Assembly (NCBI GenBank): GCA_024229515.1
Contig: JAAESI010000159.1
Coordinates: 1-64,000 of the forward strand
Direction of reading: 5' to 3'
Origin: Pseudomonadota bacterium
GTDB taxonomy: Bacteria > Myxococcota_A > UBA796 > UBA9615
DNA length: 64,000 nt
Shown here: positions 10,248 through 18,950 of the stretch, piece after piece
How the letters are laid out: each line of letters starts with the position of its first letter
Position numbering within the stretch: the stretch's first letter is position 1
Notes under the pieces: generated by a model
What the model was told of the DNA's origin: nothing
Databases searched by the model: none
Seen by the model: the letters and a program-made list of their open reading frames with translations, nothing else
Position numbers and translations under genes: made by a program

Positions 10248-11672
10248 TTATGGCGATGTTTTGGAGATGTGGTGGAGCGCGACGAGGTCCGCGACGCAGC
10301 AGGTCAGCAGCTTCGCGTACGGCAGGTGCAGGAACTCGTTGGGGCCGTGGGCGTTGGACTGCGGCCCCAACACCCCCGTGATCACGAACTGCGCGGCGGG
10401 GAACTTGGCGTGGAGCATGCCCATGAAGGGGATCGTGCCGCCCTCGCCCATGTGCAGCGCCGGCTTGCTGAAGTAGGTCTCGCTGACGGCGTCCAGCGCC
10501 TCCTCCAACCAGGGGGCCAGGTCGGGGGCGTTCCAGCCCGCGGCGGCGTCCTCGAAGTTCGCCGTCACCTTCGCGCCGTGCGGCGGGTTCGACGTGAGCG
10601 CCGCGACCACGGCCTCACGCCCCGCGTCGGGGTCCAGCGTGGGGGGGAGGCGGAAGCTCAGCTTGAACTTCGTGTACGGGCGCATGACGTTGCCGGCGTC
10701 GCGCACCGCGGGAATGCCGTCGCAGCCCGTGACCGTCACGGTGGGGCGCCAGGTGCGGTTCAGGATCAGCTCCGCGGGGGTGCCGTCCACGTGGGCGACG
10801 CCGTCCAGGAAGGGGTACTTACCCGCGATCGCGTCCGCCATCTGGCCCGCGACGCGCTCGGCCTGGGCGACGCGCGACGGGGGGATGTCGACGTGCAGCT
10901 CATCCACGAGGATCGCGCCGGTGGTGGCGTCCTCGATCCGGTCCAGGAGCTGGCGGATGACCCGGACGGTGCCCGGCACGATCCCGCTGGCGTCGCCGCT
11001 GTGCACGCCTTCGGACAGCACGTCCACGCGCACGCTGCCGCCCATCATTCCGCGCAGCGAGGTGGTGCTCCAGAGCTGCTCGTAGTTGCCCGCGCCGCTG
11101 TCCAGGCAGACGACCAGATCGACGGTGCCGATGGTGTCGCTGAACTGGTCGACCCAGTAGGGGAGGTCCGGTGAGCCCGACTCCTCGGAGAACTCGATGA
11201 TGAGCACGACGCGGTTGCGGGCGACGCCCTGTTCGTGGAGCGCGCGGAGGGCGGCGACGGACGCGAACAGCGCGTAGCCGTCGTCGGCGGCGCCTCGGCC
11301 GTACAGCTTGTCGTCGATGATCTTGGGGATCCACGGCCCCAGCCCCTCGAGCCAGCCCTCCATCTCGGGCTGCTTGTCGAGGTGGCCGTACATCAGCACG
11401 GTGTCGCCCTCGCCGGTTCCCGGGCAGTCCACGAGGATCAGCGGAGTGCGCCCCGGGGCGCGGCCCACGTGCACCGTCGAGCCGGGCACGGGGTTGCGTT
11501 CCAGCCACGCCAGAGCGAGCTCCAGCACGTCGTTCATGTGGCCGTTCGCCTCCCAGTCGGGGTCGAACGACGGCGACTTGTTGGGGATGCGGACGTAGTC
11601 GATGAGCGTGGGGACGATTTGGTCGTCCCAGAAGGCCTCGACGTGCGAGCGGGTGCGGTTGGGGTCGGTCAC
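10248..11672 (-). CDS. M20-family metallopeptidase (dipeptidase/deacylase type)
   Basis: A 474-residue cytoplasmic enzyme of the M20/ArgE/CPG2 family. Visible dinuclear-zinc and catalytic motifs: MYGHLDKQP (His ligand and catalytic Asp), YGRGAADDG (bridging Asp), EFSEESGS (general base and ligand Glu) and HGPNEFLHL near the C-terminus (His ligand). The dimerisation domain is present, so the length is normal. I place the start at GTG 11672 (VTDPNRTRSHVEAFW), where family similarity begins. The frame is open further upstream only because it runs into the Asp-rich remnant. Likely cleaves dipeptides or N-acylated amino acids; exact substrate unknown. Confidence 0.85.
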   Translation of the reverse strand: MTDPNRTRSHVEAFWDDQIVPTLIDYVRIPNKSPSFDPDWEANGHMNDVLELALAWLERNPVPGSTVHVGRAPGRTPLILVDCPGTGEGDTVLMYGHLDKQPEMEGWLEGLGPWIPKIIDDKLYGRGAADDGYALFASVAALRALHEQGVARNRVVLIIEFSEESGSPDLPYWVDQFSDTIGTVDLVVCLDSGAGNYEQLWSTTSLRGMMGGSVRVDVLSEGVHSGDASGIVPGTVRVIRQLLDRIEDATTGAILVDELHVDIPPSRVAQAERVAGQMADAIAGKYPFLDGVAHVDGTPAELILNRTWRPTVTVTGCDGIPAVRDAGNVMRPYTKFKLSFRLPPTLDPDAGREAVVAALTSNPPHGAKVTANFEDAAAGWNAPDLAPWLEEALDAVSETYFSKPALHMGEGGTIPFMGMLHAKFPAAQFVITGVLGPQSNAHGPNEFLHLPYAKLLTCCVADLVALHHISKTSP

Positions 11673-11682
11673 GGCGGGGACT

Positions 11683-12061
11683 CTAACGGACCCGTCGCCG
11701 CCTGCGCATGAGGGCATCGCGATCAGCACGAAGGGGAACGCCGACGTCGCTGAGCCCCAGCCGTCGTCGCTCCCGCAGCACCCTCCGCCGCCCGGCAGCG
11801 GGAGCGCGGAGTCGTCGTCGTCGAAGCCCAGGTCGTCGTCGTCTCCGGGTCCGCCTGAGTCGTCGTCGTCATCGTCATCGTCGGTGGCGTCGTCATCGTC
11901 GGAGGCGTCGTCGTCGTCGCCTCCCAGCAACGGTCCGAGCCCCCGCCGGAAGTGCACGGTCGTGCCGTCGGGGTACGTGAGGAAGAACACCCGCATGGCG
12001 GCGCTGAGGGTCGGGGCGCGGTCGACCTCTTCGACCCCTGTTGCGCCGGGGACCCAGCGCT
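11683..12061 (-). pseudogene. Remnant of a surface protein: Asp-rich stalk plus C-terminal anchor, fused out of frame to a sigma fragment
   Basis: The minus frame from about 12061 reads KAWVKRWVPG (continuing sigma region 2 from the upstream gene in another frame), then RVFFLTYPDGTTVHF. It continues with a DDDD stalk (plus-strand about 11812-11930), a GGGGCCGSDD motif and a hydrophobic segment. Changing frame by one base near 11715 gives ALMRRRRRVR and a TAG at 11683-11685, the Arg-rich end expected of a MYXO-CTERM-like anchor. So at least two frame disruptions and probably a large deletion joined a sigma gene to the end of a surface-protein gene. Uncorrected, this frame stays open into the M20 peptidase, which is unlikely to be a real fusion. 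Confidence 0.55.
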
Positions 12062-12340
12062 TTACCCAGGCCTTGCGGCGGTGGCCGCGATGGTGCGGCG
12101 GAGGATCCCGTAGGTCCAGGCGGGGAAGGCCTCGGGATCCCTCAGGTCGGGGAGCCGGCGGAGCACGATCATCATCGCGTCGTGGGCGGCGTCCTCGGGG
12201 TCGACCTTGGGGCCGGACAGCCGGTTGCTCCAGCGCAGGACCACCGGAAGCCACCGGTCCCCGAGGCGCGACGTGGCGACGTCGTCCCCCGCGGCGGCGG
12301 CGACAACGAGGCCAGAGTCGGCCGGGCGCCAATCGTTCAA
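12062..12340 (-). CDS. Truncated ECF-type sigma factor (region 2 only)
   Basis: A 92-residue product from a TTG start 1 nt after the TGA of the upstream lipoprotein gene (TGAGTTG, coupled). It contains an ECF sigma region 2 (DPEDAAHDAMMIVLRRL, then FPAWTYGILRRTIAATA), then stops early. The natural continuation (KAWVKRWVPGAT) is in another frame immediately downstream. No region 4 is recognisable afterwards, so the promoter -35 binding domain appears lost and the product is unlikely to be a functional sigma factor. Confidence 0.6.
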   Translation of the reverse strand: MNDWRPADSGLVVAAAAGDDVATSRLGDRWLPVVLRWSNRLSGPKVDPEDAAHDAMMIVLRRLPDLRDPEAFPAWTYGILRRTIAATAARPG

Positions 12341-12341
12341 C

Positions 12342-12881
12342 TCAGGGGCAGCGGAACGGGAACGGCTGAGGACCGAAGCTCACGTCGTCGCCCCCGGCGG
12401 CCGACGTGTTGGGGAGGGGGTCGGACACGAAGGTGCCGCAGGGCGCATCGCCGGTGTAGTCCAGCGCGGTGACCTCGGCGAAGTGGCCCTGGTCGGTGCG
12501 GGCGGCGTACGTGTGGTCGATGTTGGTCTGGTCCAGGAGCGTGAGGTTCACCCCCTGGGAGATCGGTTCGCCGTCCACCAGCGGACCGGTGGTCACGCGG
12601 AGCACCCAGTTGGACTCCGTGAACCGGATCTGCCAGCTGTCGCCGCCGAAGTTGGAGCAGTCGATGTCCATCGACAAGTTCAGGCTCTGGCCCCCGCTCA
12701 GCTCGAGGGGGTAGGGGCCGGCGGGGCTGTCGCAGGCACCGACGGCGTCGTCGTCATCACCGACGGCGTCGTCGTCATCGCTGGCGGCCGAATCGTCGTC
12801 GTCGTCGTCGCCGCGTTCGGCGGGGGGGCAGCCGACGAGCAAGAAGCTGGAACCCAGTGCGTAGGCAAGAAGTCGAAGCAT
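12342..12881 (-). CDS. Asp-stalk lipoprotein
   Basis: A 179-residue lipoprotein: signal with lipobox LLVGC (Cys18). Directly after the Cys come Pro-Pro and a DDDD-rich stalk (about residues 24-48), then a beta-rich Cys-containing domain of about 130 residues. No family recognised. The acidic tract immediately after the lipidated Cys recalls the acidic surface-export signals of Bacteroidetes lipoproteins; here that is inference. Coupled to the truncated sigma gene. Confidence 0.75.
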   Translation of the reverse strand: MLRLLAYALGSSFLLVGCPPAERGDDDDDDSAASDDDDAVGDDDDAVGACDSPAGPYPLELSGGQSLNLSMDIDCSNFGGDSWQIRFTESNWVLRVTTGPLVDGEPISQGVNLTLLDQTNIDHTYAARTDQGHFAEVTALDYTGDAPCGTFVSDPLPNTSAAGGDDVSFGPQPFPFRCP

Positions 12882-12917
12882 GGCGCGATGCTACCCTCGC
12901 GCCTCCCGAGGAGCGAG

Positions 12918-13385
12918 ATGGCCGAATCAGAGCGACATGCAGCGCTGGATTTTGCGGCGAAGATCAAGGCCGCAGCCGCCCGGAAAGAGGCCGAAGAGGC
13001 GCAGCAGGAAGCGAAGACCTCCGCGCGCCACGAGCGGGTCGGCGAGGCCCTGGTGCGGCTGTTCGACGACCTGGAAGCGATGGGCGACGCCGCCGGCGTG
13101 CTCGGGGTCGTGCGCAGCGACAACAGCATCGCGTTGACGTTGGACGGCCGGCAGATTCGGATCGTCAGCGACCCTGACGATGATCAACCCGACCGGCTGT
13201 CGATTGACGCCACAGGGGTCGACCTCGCGATGGGCGGCTACTTCGGCGATGAGATCGACCGCTGGGCGATGACGATCGAGTACCCCCCGGAGGGACGCCG
13301 CAAGGCCTACACCCAGGTCTACGCGCTGCTGGGCATGGGGATGGGCTGGCTCGTCGAGCACGGGCTCGAGCTGAAGCTCGACTAG
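12918..13385 (+). CDS. Conserved-looking cytoplasmic protein, unknown
   Basis: A 155-residue soluble protein starting at ATG 12918, with GAGGAG 4 nt upstream. Residues 8-40 are Ala/Lys/Glu-rich and likely coiled coil; the rest is a mixed alpha/beta domain ending in an amphipathic helix. No signal peptide, Asp stalk or known motif. Divergent from the lipoprotein at 12881, and its TAG overlaps the convergent lipoprotein stop in CTAG (13382-13385). Function unknown. Confidence 0.65.
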   Translation: MAESERHAALDFAAKIKAAAARKEAEEAQQEAKTSARHERVGEALVRLFDDLEAMGDAAGVLGVVRSDNSIALTLDGRQIRIVSDPDDDQPDRLSIDATGVDLAMGGYFGDEIDRWAMTIEYPPEGRRKAYTQVYALLGMGMGWLVEHGLELKLD

Positions 13386-13834
13386 AGCTGGTGCTCGTAG
13401 CCGAACCAGAACTCGCCCGGTGAATTCAGCGGCAGGTCGCTGACGCCGTACTCCCAGCCGTACTCGTCCACGATGCGGAACGTGTAGGTGTGGGGCACGA
13501 GGTTGATGTAGGCGCAGGCGTACCACTCGACTTCGCCGCCGCCGAGCGCCTCGTCCAGCGGCGCGCTCCCCTGCGGGGTGATGTGCAGCTCGACGATGTT
13601 CTCGTAGCCCTTGAGGTTATTGCAGATGCCGTACTGGAAGGTGTCCTCGGGCACCGAGTCGTCGTCGTCGGTGGCGACGTCATCATCGTCGTCATCGGGC
13701 ACGTTGCCGATGGGCAGGCAGTAGCCGTTGACCAGCTCGGTGCCGGGGCCGCACTGCACGTCCGGCTCCTCGTCCCGAGGCGGGCACCTGACCAGCAGGA
13801 CGAGCATCGCGGCGAAGGTGGCAGTGCGGAGCAT
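13382..13834 (-). CDS. Small Asp-stalk lipoprotein
   Basis: A 150-residue lipoprotein starting at ATG 13834: hydrophobic signal with LVLLVRC as a non-standard lipobox (Arg before the Cys is unusual), a short Cys-containing segment, two DDDD clusters (about residues 46-61), then a beta-rich domain of about 85 residues. The start is only 21 nt from the divergent endonuclease III start, so the regulatory region is very small. Confidence 0.65.
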   Translation of the reverse strand: MLRTATFAAMLVLLVRCPPRDEEPDVQCGPGTELVNGYCLPIGNVPDDDDDDVATDDDDSVPEDTFQYGICNNLKGYENIVELHITPQGSAPLDEALGGGEVEWYACAYINLVPHTYTFRIVDEYGWEYGVSDLPLNSPGEFWFGYEHQL

Positions 13835-13855
13835 CTTCCGTAGAGTAGCGCGCCC

Positions 13856-14542
13856 ATGCGCAAGGCTGAAAAGGCAGATCGAATCGTCGAGGTGCTCGAG
13901 GGGCTCTACCCCGAGACGCCCATCCCGCTCGACCACGAGGACTCGTTCCAGCTGCTGGTGGCGGTCGTGCTGTCGGCCCAGACCACGGACAAGAAGGTCA
14001 ACGAGATCACCCCCTCGTTGTTCGCCCAGGGGGGCGACGCGGCCTCGATGGCGGCGCTTGAGATCGACCACATCAAGGAGCTGATCAAGCAGATCGGACT
14101 TGCCCCCCAGAAGAGCAAGGCGCTCAAGGGGCTCAGCACGATCATCACGAACCAGCACGGCGGCGCGGTGCCGAGCACGTTTGAGGAGTTGGAGGCGCTG
14201 CCCGGCGTCGGCCACAAGACCGCCTCGGTGGTGATGGCTCAGGCCTTCGGCGTGCCCGCGTTCCCGGTCGACACGCACATCCACCGGCTCGCGGCGCGGT
14301 GGGGCCTCAGCAGCGGCAAGAACGTGGCGGTCACTGAGCGCGACCTCAAGGCGGTGTTTGCCAAGGAGCTCTGGAACAAGCTCCACCTGCAGATCATCTA
14401 CTTCGGGCGTGAGTACTGCCCTGCGCGCTACCACGACCTCACGGAGTGCCCCATCTGCGCGTGGACCGCGACCAAGAAGCGGATCGCCGAAGAGGCGAGG
14501 ATGAACGCGTCGACGCGGAAGAAGAAGTCGAAGAAGCGCTAG
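13856..14542 (+). CDS. nth: Endonuclease III (DNA glycosylase/AP lyase)
   Basis: A 228-residue base-excision-repair enzyme that removes oxidised pyrimidines and cleaves AP sites. The helix-hairpin-helix LPGVGHKTA with catalytic Lys121 and the FPVDTHIHR motif with Asp139 are intact. The C-terminal iron-sulfur loop is atypical: Cys188, Cys198 and Cys201 are present, but the spacing differs from C-x6-C-x2-C-x5-C and no fourth Cys follows, so the canonical 4Fe-4S cluster may be absent or differently ligated. A Lys-rich tail ends the protein. The convergent lipoprotein gene begins its stop codon on the very next base. Confidence 0.9.
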   Translation: MRKAEKADRIVEVLEGLYPETPIPLDHEDSFQLLVAVVLSAQTTDKKVNEITPSLFAQGGDAASMAALEIDHIKELIKQIGLAPQKSKALKGLSTIITNQHGGAVPSTFEELEALPGVGHKTASVVMAQAFGVPAFPVDTHIHRLAARWGLSSGKNVAVTERDLKAVFAKELWNKLHLQIIYFGREYCPARYHDLTECPICAWTATKKRIAEEARMNASTRKKKSKKR

Positions 14543-15604
14543 CTACTGGCAGCCGGGGTCGTTGACCACGTCAGTGCTCGTCCGCGGCTCCAGCTGGAGG
14601 CCCGGCTGCACCGCCGCCGTCAGGTCGTCGAGGATGAACACGACGCAGGCTTCGCTGGTGAGATCGAAGGGGCAGGGGACGCACGGCAGACCCACCGACC
14701 CGAGGGTGTCGCAGGCGTCGGGGATGTTCACGTCCCGCACGTCGACCACGCCGACGAAGCGGCCGGATTCGACCCCCGCGTAGTTGCTGTTGCCGTCGTC
14801 GTACAGCACCCCCGCGAGCTGAGCGTCGCGGAAGGGGATCTGCACCAGCCCGTACCCCAGGATGGTCAGGTCGATCAGCTGGGCAAACGCCGTCGGGCCG
14901 GCGCTGAAGGTCGGGTCGACGAAGACGCCGGAGTCGGCCTCGGTCGGATCGAACGTCGGTGCGCAGAGGTCCTGGTCCCCGTCCGTCGAGACCGCCCCGA
15001 GCATCGTCATGTCCATGTCCGTCACGTTCGTGATCTGCGTGAGCAGCTGGACGTCGGCGATGCCGAGGAACACGCCTGCGCCCGGAGGCGAGACCACCGA
15101 GGTCGTGAGCGACCAGTGCAGCGTTACGTCCGTGGGCAGGATCGCGACCGGGTCAGAGCCGGACGCGTTCGTGGTGAAGGACCAGGTGTGCTCGCCGGTG
15201 GGCCAGGCCACGGTGGCGGTGTAGAGTGTGCTCGGCGCGAGCAGCCCGTCCGAGAGGAACACGAGGCGCTCGAGGCTGGCCTGGAGGGTGCGTCCTGCGA
15301 CCTCCGCGCCGAGCGGATCCGTGAGCGTGATCTCGCCCCGCGCCCCTTCGTGCTCGAAGTCGACCACCACCGCTCGGCTGGGACTCACGCCGGTGGCGCC
15401 GTCCGCGGGTTCGTAGAGCACGGCGTTGGGGACGGGCGGGGTGGCGTCATCGTCGTCGGCGGGCGCCGCGCTGTCGTCGTCGTCGAGCTCGTCCCAGTCG
15501 TCGTCGTCGGTCCAGACCGGCTCGACCGTGGAGTCATCGTCATCGGTCGGTGTCGGGCACCCCGTGAGTACGAGCGTGAGTGCTGCATACAGAGCCCGCC
15601 TCAT
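14543..15604 (-). CDS. Asp-stalk lipoprotein with bacterial Ig-like (Big_5/SbsA-type) domain
   Basis: A 353-residue lipoprotein (lipobox VLTGC, Cys16) with four DDDD clusters within residues 21-55. An Ig-like domain follows (EPADGATGVSPSRAVVVDF, then TYTATV and WSFTT strands), then a beta-rich domain with a Cys-Val-Pro-Cys motif near the C-terminus. Its start overlaps the DUF1552 stop by 4 nt (ATGA), making it the last gene of the DUF1592-DUF1552 operon and possibly a surface partner of those proteins. Confidence 0.75.
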   Translation of the reverse strand: MRRALYAALTLVLTGCPTPTDDDDSTVEPVWTDDDDWDELDDDDSAAPADDDDATPPVPNAVLYEPADGATGVSPSRAVVVDFEHEGARGEITLTDPLGAEVAGRTLQASLERLVFLSDGLLAPSTLYTATVAWPTGEHTWSFTTNASGSDPVAILPTDVTLHWSLTTSVVSPPGAGVFLGIADVQLLTQITNVTDMDMTMLGAVSTDGDQDLCAPTFDPTEADSGVFVDPTFSAGPTAFAQLIDLTILGYGLVQIPFRDAQLAGVLYDDGNSNYAGVESGRFVGVVDVRDVNIPDACDTLGSVGLPCVPCPFDLTSEACVVFILDDLTAAVQPGLQLEPRTSTDVVNDPGCQ

Positions 15605-16914
15605 GCCTGGAAGGCCCCCAGCGGATCCGCGCCGTCACCGCCGAATTCGGTGAGATCGGAGCCGACGGACTGGAGCATCTCCAGGTACAGATCCGCGATG
15701 GGACGCTCCTGATCGTAGCGGGCGTGGCGGCCCGTCTCGATGCGGCCCCCGAGCTGCCCGGCGATCGCCACCGGCAGGTCGTAGTGCCAGTGACCGTTGC
15801 CGTCGCTGATCTCGGAGCCGATGTAGACCATCGAGGACTCGAGCAGCCCCCGGTCCTTGAGCTTGCCGATGAGGTCCGCCGCCTGGGCGATCTCCCAGGT
15901 CGCGATCGTCTCGATGGCTGCGATCTTCTCGGGGTCGTTCTGGTGGTGGCTCAACTCGTGATGCGCACCGCTCACGCCCAGGAAGGGGAACGCTCGGTAG
16001 CTGCTTCCGTTGCCGAACATGAAGCTGATGGTGCGCGTGAGATCGCACTCGAAGGCGAGCACCATCAGGTCGGTCATGGCCTGTACGTGCTGCACGTACA
16101 GCAGGTCCTCGGGGGGGCGGTCGGGAGGAGCGCAGGCGAGCGCGCTGTCGGTGGCGGCGATGCGGAGTTCCAACTCACGCACTCCGGTCATGTACTCATC
16201 CAGCTTCGCCCGGTCGCGGCTCCCCAGCTTCGGGTTGAGCGACTCCGCGCCCGCGAGGGCATGATCCAGGACTGACGTCCGCAGCTCACGCCGTCGCTCA
16301 CGGTCGGCTTCGGTGAGCGTCGGATCGTAGCCGGCGAACATGCGATCGAACAGCAGGCGCGGGCTCGTGACCTTCGCCAGCGGGGTCGTCTCGCTGGCCC
16401 AACTGATGTTTCGGATGTAGGCGCAGGAGTAGCCGGAGTCGCAGGCGCCGACGGCGTCCCCGCCGTCGATGCCCAGCTGCAGCGAGGGGAACAGCGCCGC
16501 CTCGCCCAGCAGGGGGGCGGCTTCCTGGTCCACGCTCACGCCGTTGGAGATCTCCTCGCCCTCGGACTTGACGATCGAGCGGGCCGTGAGGAACGACGCG
16601 GTGCCGCGCGCGTGGTCTCCGGCGATCACGTCCTCGGCGTTGCGGTTGGAGAGTCCGCTCACGAACAGCAGGTCCTCGCGGAACGCCTCCAGGGGGGCCG
16701 CGATCGGCTTGAAGTCGAACTCGGCGCCGGCCGCATCGGGCGTCCACGACGGCGGGTGGATGCCGTTGGGGAGGAAGTAGAAGAGCATGCGCGCGATGTC
16801 GTCACCGCCGGCGTGAGCCGGTCGAATGCGCATCGCATCCAGGAACGGGAGGGAGATCGCGGCGGCCGCGCCTCCGAGGAACAGGCGCCGTGAGATGGGG
16901 CGTGAGCAGCTCAC
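15601..16914 (-). CDS. DUF1552 family Tat-exported protein
   Basis: A 437-residue protein with a twin-arginine signal (SRRLFLGGAAAA, residues 8-19). It carries typical DUF1552 features: FLPNGIHP, GLSNRNA, GDHARGTASFLTA and a C-terminal HHELSHH region. The family is sulfatase-superfamily-like, function unknown, and is regularly encoded beside DUF1592 cytochrome-like proteins in planctomycetes and myxobacteria. Here it follows DUF1592 with an ATGA overlap and precedes the Ig-like lipoprotein, so the three should be coexpressed. Confidence 0.85.
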   Translation of the reverse strand: MSCSRPISRRLFLGGAAAAISLPFLDAMRIRPAHAGGDDIARMLFYFLPNGIHPPSWTPDAAGAEFDFKPIAAPLEAFREDLLFVSGLSNRNAEDVIAGDHARGTASFLTARSIVKSEGEEISNGVSVDQEAAPLLGEAALFPSLQLGIDGGDAVGACDSGYSCAYIRNISWASETTPLAKVTSPRLLFDRMFAGYDPTLTEADRERRRELRTSVLDHALAGAESLNPKLGSRDRAKLDEYMTGVRELELRIAATDSALACAPPDRPPEDLLYVQHVQAMTDLMVLAFECDLTRTISFMFGNGSSYRAFPFLGVSGAHHELSHHQNDPEKIAAIETIATWEIAQAADLIGKLKDRGLLESSMVYIGSEISDGNGHWHYDLPVAIAGQLGGRIETGRHARYDQERPIADLYLEMLQSVGSDLTEFGGDGADPLGAFQA

Positions 16915-18917
16915 GGCTGCCCCCGGCGGAGGAGGAACGGGTCGCTGGTGACGATGGCGATGGCGAGCTCTTCGAACGAGTAGCCGGAGTCCATGAAGGC
17001 GGCTTCGATGTCGACCATCGGGTCCAGGTCTTCGAACACCGGCCCGCGGCCGAGGGCGTAGGTGTAGAGCTGCCGCGCGATGCAGCCGCCGAGCCGCTCG
17101 TCGGCCGCGATTACGGCCGTGAGCTCACGGGGGCCGACGAACGAGCGGCCGTCGGGGAAGGTGCCGCTGGCATCCACCGGCACGCCCTCGGAGTACTCGG
17201 TGCGGTGCACGCCGACCGGGTCGAACGGCTCCAGCGCGAAGCCGATCTCGTCCATCACCTCGTGGCAGGAGGCGCAGACGGGATCCTCACGGTGCTGCTC
17301 CAGGCGCTCACGGAGGGTCTCGGCGTCGGTCTCGTCCTCGGTCGACAGTCCCTCCACACCCGGAGGCGGGGCAGGAGGCTCCGCGCACAGCAGGTGGCCG
17401 AGCACCCACTTGCCGCGCAGCGTGGGCGAGGTTCGGAGCGGGTAGCTGGTCGCCGTCATCAGCCCGCCCATGCCGAGCAGACCGCCGCGCGGGCCGTCGG
17501 GGAAGTCGACCTCGACGAACGTGCCGTCGGCCGGAACGATGCCCTCGGGGAGGTCGAGCTCGTAGTGCCCCACCAGGCGTGAGTCGAGCCACGTCGACGT
17601 GGACGTGAGCAGCTGGCGCATGTCCCGGCCGTCGAGGAAACCGGCGAAGAAGAGGCGCATCTCCGCCTGCAGGGAAGCGCGGACATCGTCATCGAAGTCG
17701 GGCCAGGTGGCGCCGTCGGGAGCGGCGTCCTCGATCGCGCGGATGAAGAGCCACTGCCCCGCGAAGTTGTCGATGAGGGCGTCGCTCTGGGGGTCGGCGA
17801 GCATGCGCCGAACCTGGCCCGCGAGCACCTCGGGGAGGTGCAGGGTGCCGTCGTGAGCGAGCGCGAACAGGTCCTCGTCGGGCATCGACGACCACAGGAA
17901 GTAGCTCAGGCGTGAGGCAAGTTCGTAGTCGTTCACCCGGTGCGGTTCGGTGCTTGCGGGGTACTCGTCCAGTTCCACCCGGAACAGGAAGTGGGGGGAT
18001 ACCAGCGCCGCCTTGAGGGCCAGCCCGAGTCCGTACTCCCACGACTCGCCGACGTTCCAGGCCGCCTCCGCGAGGGCCAGGAGGGAGTCCAGTTCGACCC
18101 CCGTGAGCGGGCGACGCCAGGCCCGCGTGGCGAACGATCCGAGGATCGCGCGCGTGCAGGTGCTGCGTCCGATGAGCTCCGGATCGCAGGTGAGCAGGTC
18201 GGCCTTGATGGCGTTGGGCGGGGTCTGCCGTCCGATCGGACCCTCGACCTCGATCCAGTCGATGAGGAGGTTGCGATCGGCTCCCACCTCCGGCTGCCAG
18301 AAGTCGTTGAGGAAGGCCACGCTCACGATATGGAAGCCGGCGAGGAGGGTCGCGTCGACCTCGAAGACCTGCACCTCGCTGGCGAGGTCGGGCGCGTCGA
18401 ACTGGCCGATCTCGTTGCCGTCGACGCGGAGGGAGAACCGGGCCGACTCGCCGGCCGCGGGGTGGCCGAAGGCGCGTGTCCTCACGGTCCACGTGCCTTC
18501 GCCGACGAGGTCGAACACGGCGCTGACTTCGCCCTCTTCGGACAGGTTCCAGAAGCCCAGCCCCCAATCGCTTCCGACCGAGGCGCCCGCCTCTTCGGCT
18601 TGCTGCGTGATCGTGAGCGGCCAGGGCTCGGGATCCGACAACGCCTCGGTGACGAGGAGGTCGGCGGCGCGTTCGTACAGTTCGACGTGCAGCGGCGACA
18701 TCGACAGCGCCGCGCCGATGTTGTCGAAGCCGTAGCCGTGGTCGTCCGTGGGGAAGTCGTCCGCGGGCGTGAGCGAGGTCCCGAGCAGGTCCCGCACGGT
18801 GTTGTTGTACTCGGCCCGGTTGAGCCGGTGCATCACGTACTCGCCCGGATCCGGAACGATGATCTCGCTGGGGCACCCGAGGAGCACGAGGAGGAGCAGG
18901 GGGAGGGAACGCCGCAA
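16911..18917 (-). CDS. DUF1587/1592/1588/1585-type lipoprotein with haem-binding motif
   Basis: A 668-residue lipoprotein (lipobox VLLGC) from a TTG start. Domains in order: DUF1587 near the N-terminus (HRLNRAEYNNTVRDLLGT), a carbohydrate-binding-like segment, DUF1595 and DUF1592 (LASRLSYFLWSSMPDEDL), DUF1588 with a CASCH haem motif (CASCHEVMDEIGFALEPFD), and C-terminal DUF1585. Homologues are cytochrome-like, probably periplasmic or surface electron-transfer proteins acting with DUF1552. It follows the uncharacterised gene at 18951 after 33 nt. Confidence 0.85.
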   Translation of the reverse strand: MRRSLPLLLLVLLGCPSEIIVPDPGEYVMHRLNRAEYNNTVRDLLGTSLTPADDFPTDDHGYGFDNIGAALSMSPLHVELYERAADLLVTEALSDPEPWPLTITQQAEEAGASVGSDWGLGFWNLSEEGEVSAVFDLVGEGTWTVRTRAFGHPAAGESARFSLRVDGNEIGQFDAPDLASEVQVFEVDATLLAGFHIVSVAFLNDFWQPEVGADRNLLIDWIEVEGPIGRQTPPNAIKADLLTCDPELIGRSTCTRAILGSFATRAWRRPLTGVELDSLLALAEAAWNVGESWEYGLGLALKAALVSPHFLFRVELDEYPASTEPHRVNDYELASRLSYFLWSSMPDEDLFALAHDGTLHLPEVLAGQVRRMLADPQSDALIDNFAGQWLFIRAIEDAAPDGATWPDFDDDVRASLQAEMRLFFAGFLDGRDMRQLLTSTSTWLDSRLVGHYELDLPEGIVPADGTFVEVDFPDGPRGGLLGMGGLMTATSYPLRTSPTLRGKWVLGHLLCAEPPAPPPGVEGLSTEDETDAETLRERLEQHREDPVCASCHEVMDEIGFALEPFDPVGVHRTEYSEGVPVDASGTFPDGRSFVGPRELTAVIAADERLGGCIARQLYTYALGRGPVFEDLDPMVDIEAAFMDSGYSFEELAIAIVTSDPFLLRRGQP

Positions 18918-18950
18918 ATCGCAGGGATCGAACCACGCCTGTGGCTCAGG

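Noticed and set aside
10248..12061. Single fusion protein joining the Asp-rich stalk to the M20 peptidase
   Set aside because: The open frame is continuous only because the anchor's stop is in another frame. The peptidase has its own GTG start at 11672, where family similarity begins, and no reason to carry a surface anchor in its N-terminus.
18920..18936. GGTTCGATCCC on the minus strand, like a tRNA T-loop
   Set aside because: No acceptor, D or anticodon stem can be built around it; it lies just upstream of the DUF1592 gene start.
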